Source: Azolla caroliniana (Eukaryota > Polypodiophyta). From it: a DNA stretch of 64,000 nt. Below, in pieces: positions 62,669-64,000 of the stretch. A program made the position numbers and the translations under genes. The stretch lies in contig JBHGNT010000008.1 in assembly GCA_043228905.1 (NCBI GenBank), positions 6,758,001 through 6,822,000 of the forward strand. Reading direction: 5' to 3'. The notes beneath the pieces were generated by a model, which worked only from the letters and a program-made list of their open reading frames with translations, was not told the origin of the DNA and did not search any database. Each line of letters starts with the position of its first letter. The stretch's first letter is position 1.

Positions 62669-64000
62669 GAATCCCTTGGAGGCCCTCCAATCTACTGTGG
62701 AGTACCTACCCCTAGAAGTACATGATAGGTGCCCCCTCACATGGGGGTCAGCCCCAACATGGGCATCAACCTCACTGCTTCTTGATGAGGATCCTAATGT
62801 GGAATGTGCAGGGCCTTGGTGGAGGCCGGCAACAACATGAGTGCAAAAGACTTCGGGAGGAGTTGAATCCCCTTAATATAGGGGGCAACATTTACATATT
62901 GCTTTTGCAGGAACACCAGCTCTCTCAAGAGAGAACTCAGAGCTGCATAGGGTTGATGGACCACGTGGTGGTCGGCTGCATAGGGTGACCTCCTACGAAG
63001 AGGAGGGATCTACATCTCGATTAGCAATCAAGCCCGTTAGGAAGTAACATCACATGGCATGTTGGTAGCGGGTAGAGCCTTTTATGTGTTGTTGAAGTGG
63101 AATCACCTTTAGATTGGGGTGCTAAACGTTTATGCCCCTAACTCTTCCCCCAAAGAGCAATCTTTTGGAGGATGTTAGCGACAACATTGCCTGATGCAGA
63201 GGTGTGGGTAATGGCCGGAGATTTCAACATGATTGAGCATCTGGGAGATAGGAAAGGGGGGACCCAAAGACCGCTTCATGGTGCGTAGTTGGACTCATGG
63301 GCTTTTCTAATTGGGAAAATTGGGGTGAAGGATACATGGGGCTCTTCCCTTAGGAGATGTTCACATTCGTTACACTTCTCCTGCGCTGCAGTGAATGCTA
63401 GGGGTGGTAGTCTTGCGTAGCTAGACCGCATATACATCAGCTCGTCCCTCGAAGAGTTGGGGGGATCCTTTGCTATCTTGGTAGGTCTTACCTTCTTGGA
63501 TCACCAGCCGATGAGACTAGACCTTAACCCACCCCGCGGTAGCAAGGGGAGTCTCACTATGAAAATCCCCACAAAGATCATGAAGAGTGCAAAGGTGAAA
63601 ACGGGGTTGCAGAGCATATGGCGGGAGACCAATGTAAGTGAATCGGCCAATGAGGATTTGCAGAAGAAACTGGCCCTCTCCTCCACCTTTTTACAACAGG
63701 AAACCAAGATGGCCCTCCAGCAGGCTAGAGCCATTGAAACAAAATTATGGAAGTTCATTGCGGCCGCGCAACGTTTGCTACAAGCAAACCCTAGCTGCAA
63801 TTGGTCAAGAGCTAAACTGGAGGAAGCAAAGTTGAAGCCGCGGGAAAGGACGTTGGAGAAGAACCGCATGCTATTTCGCAGGGCTGTAGCATGGTGGGCT
63901 AGAACAGACGACAAGGTCAACCGTCATTTCTTTCATTCCAGGGCACCCAAGGGTGGTGGTGGACATATACAAGGGCTACGCAAACCAGACGGCTCAATAA
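62669..64000 (+). pseudogene. LINE-2 ORF2: endonuclease and start of RT spacer
   Basis: APE-type endonuclease motifs in broken frames: MRILMWNVQGLGGGRQ (62782 on), LLQEHQLSQERTQ, LNVYAPNSSPKEQSF, AGDFNMIEHLGDRKGG and LDHQPMRLDL. From 63540 an alpha-helical stretch (KKLALSSTFLQQETKMALQQ, RMLFRRAVAWWARTDDKVNR, FFHSRAPKGGGGHIQ) is the usual link to RT. RT lies beyond the window. Confidence 0.87.

Larger units (their letters stand above)
55714..64000 (+). mobile_element. LINE-2: non-LTR retrotransposon, split by Copia-6, runs off the window
   Basis: ORF1 (55714-57040) and ORF2 endonuclease onward (62669-64000) are separated exactly by Copia-6. The RT itself lies beyond the window. Frames are broken in several places. 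Confidence 0.88.

Overview
The window looks like nuclear DNA of a land plant. Ty1/copia elements with methionine-initiator-tRNA primer sites (TGGTATCAGAGC), chromodomain Ty3/gypsy elements and LINEs make up most of it. The only recognisable host-type gene is a broken plant-style cold-shock-domain/CCHC protein gene at 17027-17683. No intact host gene, rRNA, tRNA gene or CRISPR array was seen. The chromodomain elements look more like the self-priming Tf1/sushi type than the usual seed-plant chromoviruses. That hints at a non-seed plant such as a lycophyte, fern or moss, but this is an inference, not proof. Element names (Copia-1 to -6, Gypsy-1 to -3, LINE-1 and -2) are labels for this report only.

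Layout. 1-16891 is Copia-1, split by Gypsy-1 (1028-7019, minus, TSD AAATG) and by a second block (9303-15504) that holds Copia-2 (9687-14795). 17027-17683 is the cold-shock pseudogene. 17746-29392 is Copia-3, which carries a solo LTR of the Copia-2 family (21543-22314, TSD AATAC) and the fairly young Gypsy-2 (22470-28195, minus, TSD GCACA). 29393-30688 is a LINE-1 fragment containing a solo LTR. 30689-34499 is a truncated Gypsy-3. 34500-45084 is mostly non-coding: an old Copia-4 (35327-38815), two tRNA-derived SINE-like copies, an 88-bp tandem array and microsatellites. 45085-50712 is Copia-5, with a foreign solo LTR inside its 5' LTR. 50713-55713 is largely anonymous and low-complexity. 55714-64000 is LINE-2, split between ORF1 and ORF2 by Copia-6 (57041-62668, minus).

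All elements carry stops, frameshifts, deletions or lost catalytic residues, so none looks autonomous. The nesting gives a relative insertion order. Each element would have worked by transcription from its LTR, Gag packaging, protease processing, reverse transcription by RT/RNase H and insertion by integrase. LINEs would instead use target-primed reverse transcription.

Most interesting signals. (1) Gypsy-1 and Gypsy-2 have no tRNA primer site. The bases next to their 5' LTRs are complementary to their own predicted transcript starts (10 and 12 nt), with different sequence in each element, which suggests Tf1-like self-priming. (2) The same LTRs carry heat-shock-element arrays directly upstream of the TATA box, plus a tRNA-like A-box/B-box block. 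(3) Copia-3, -5 and -6 share an extra charged C-terminal region after RNase H. It is bracketed by two copies of the polypurine tract, and its stop codon lies inside the 3' LTR. (4) LTRs of this copia group keep a covarying 15-bp palindrome beside the TATA box. (5) The Gypsy-1 chromodomain is tandemly triplicated.
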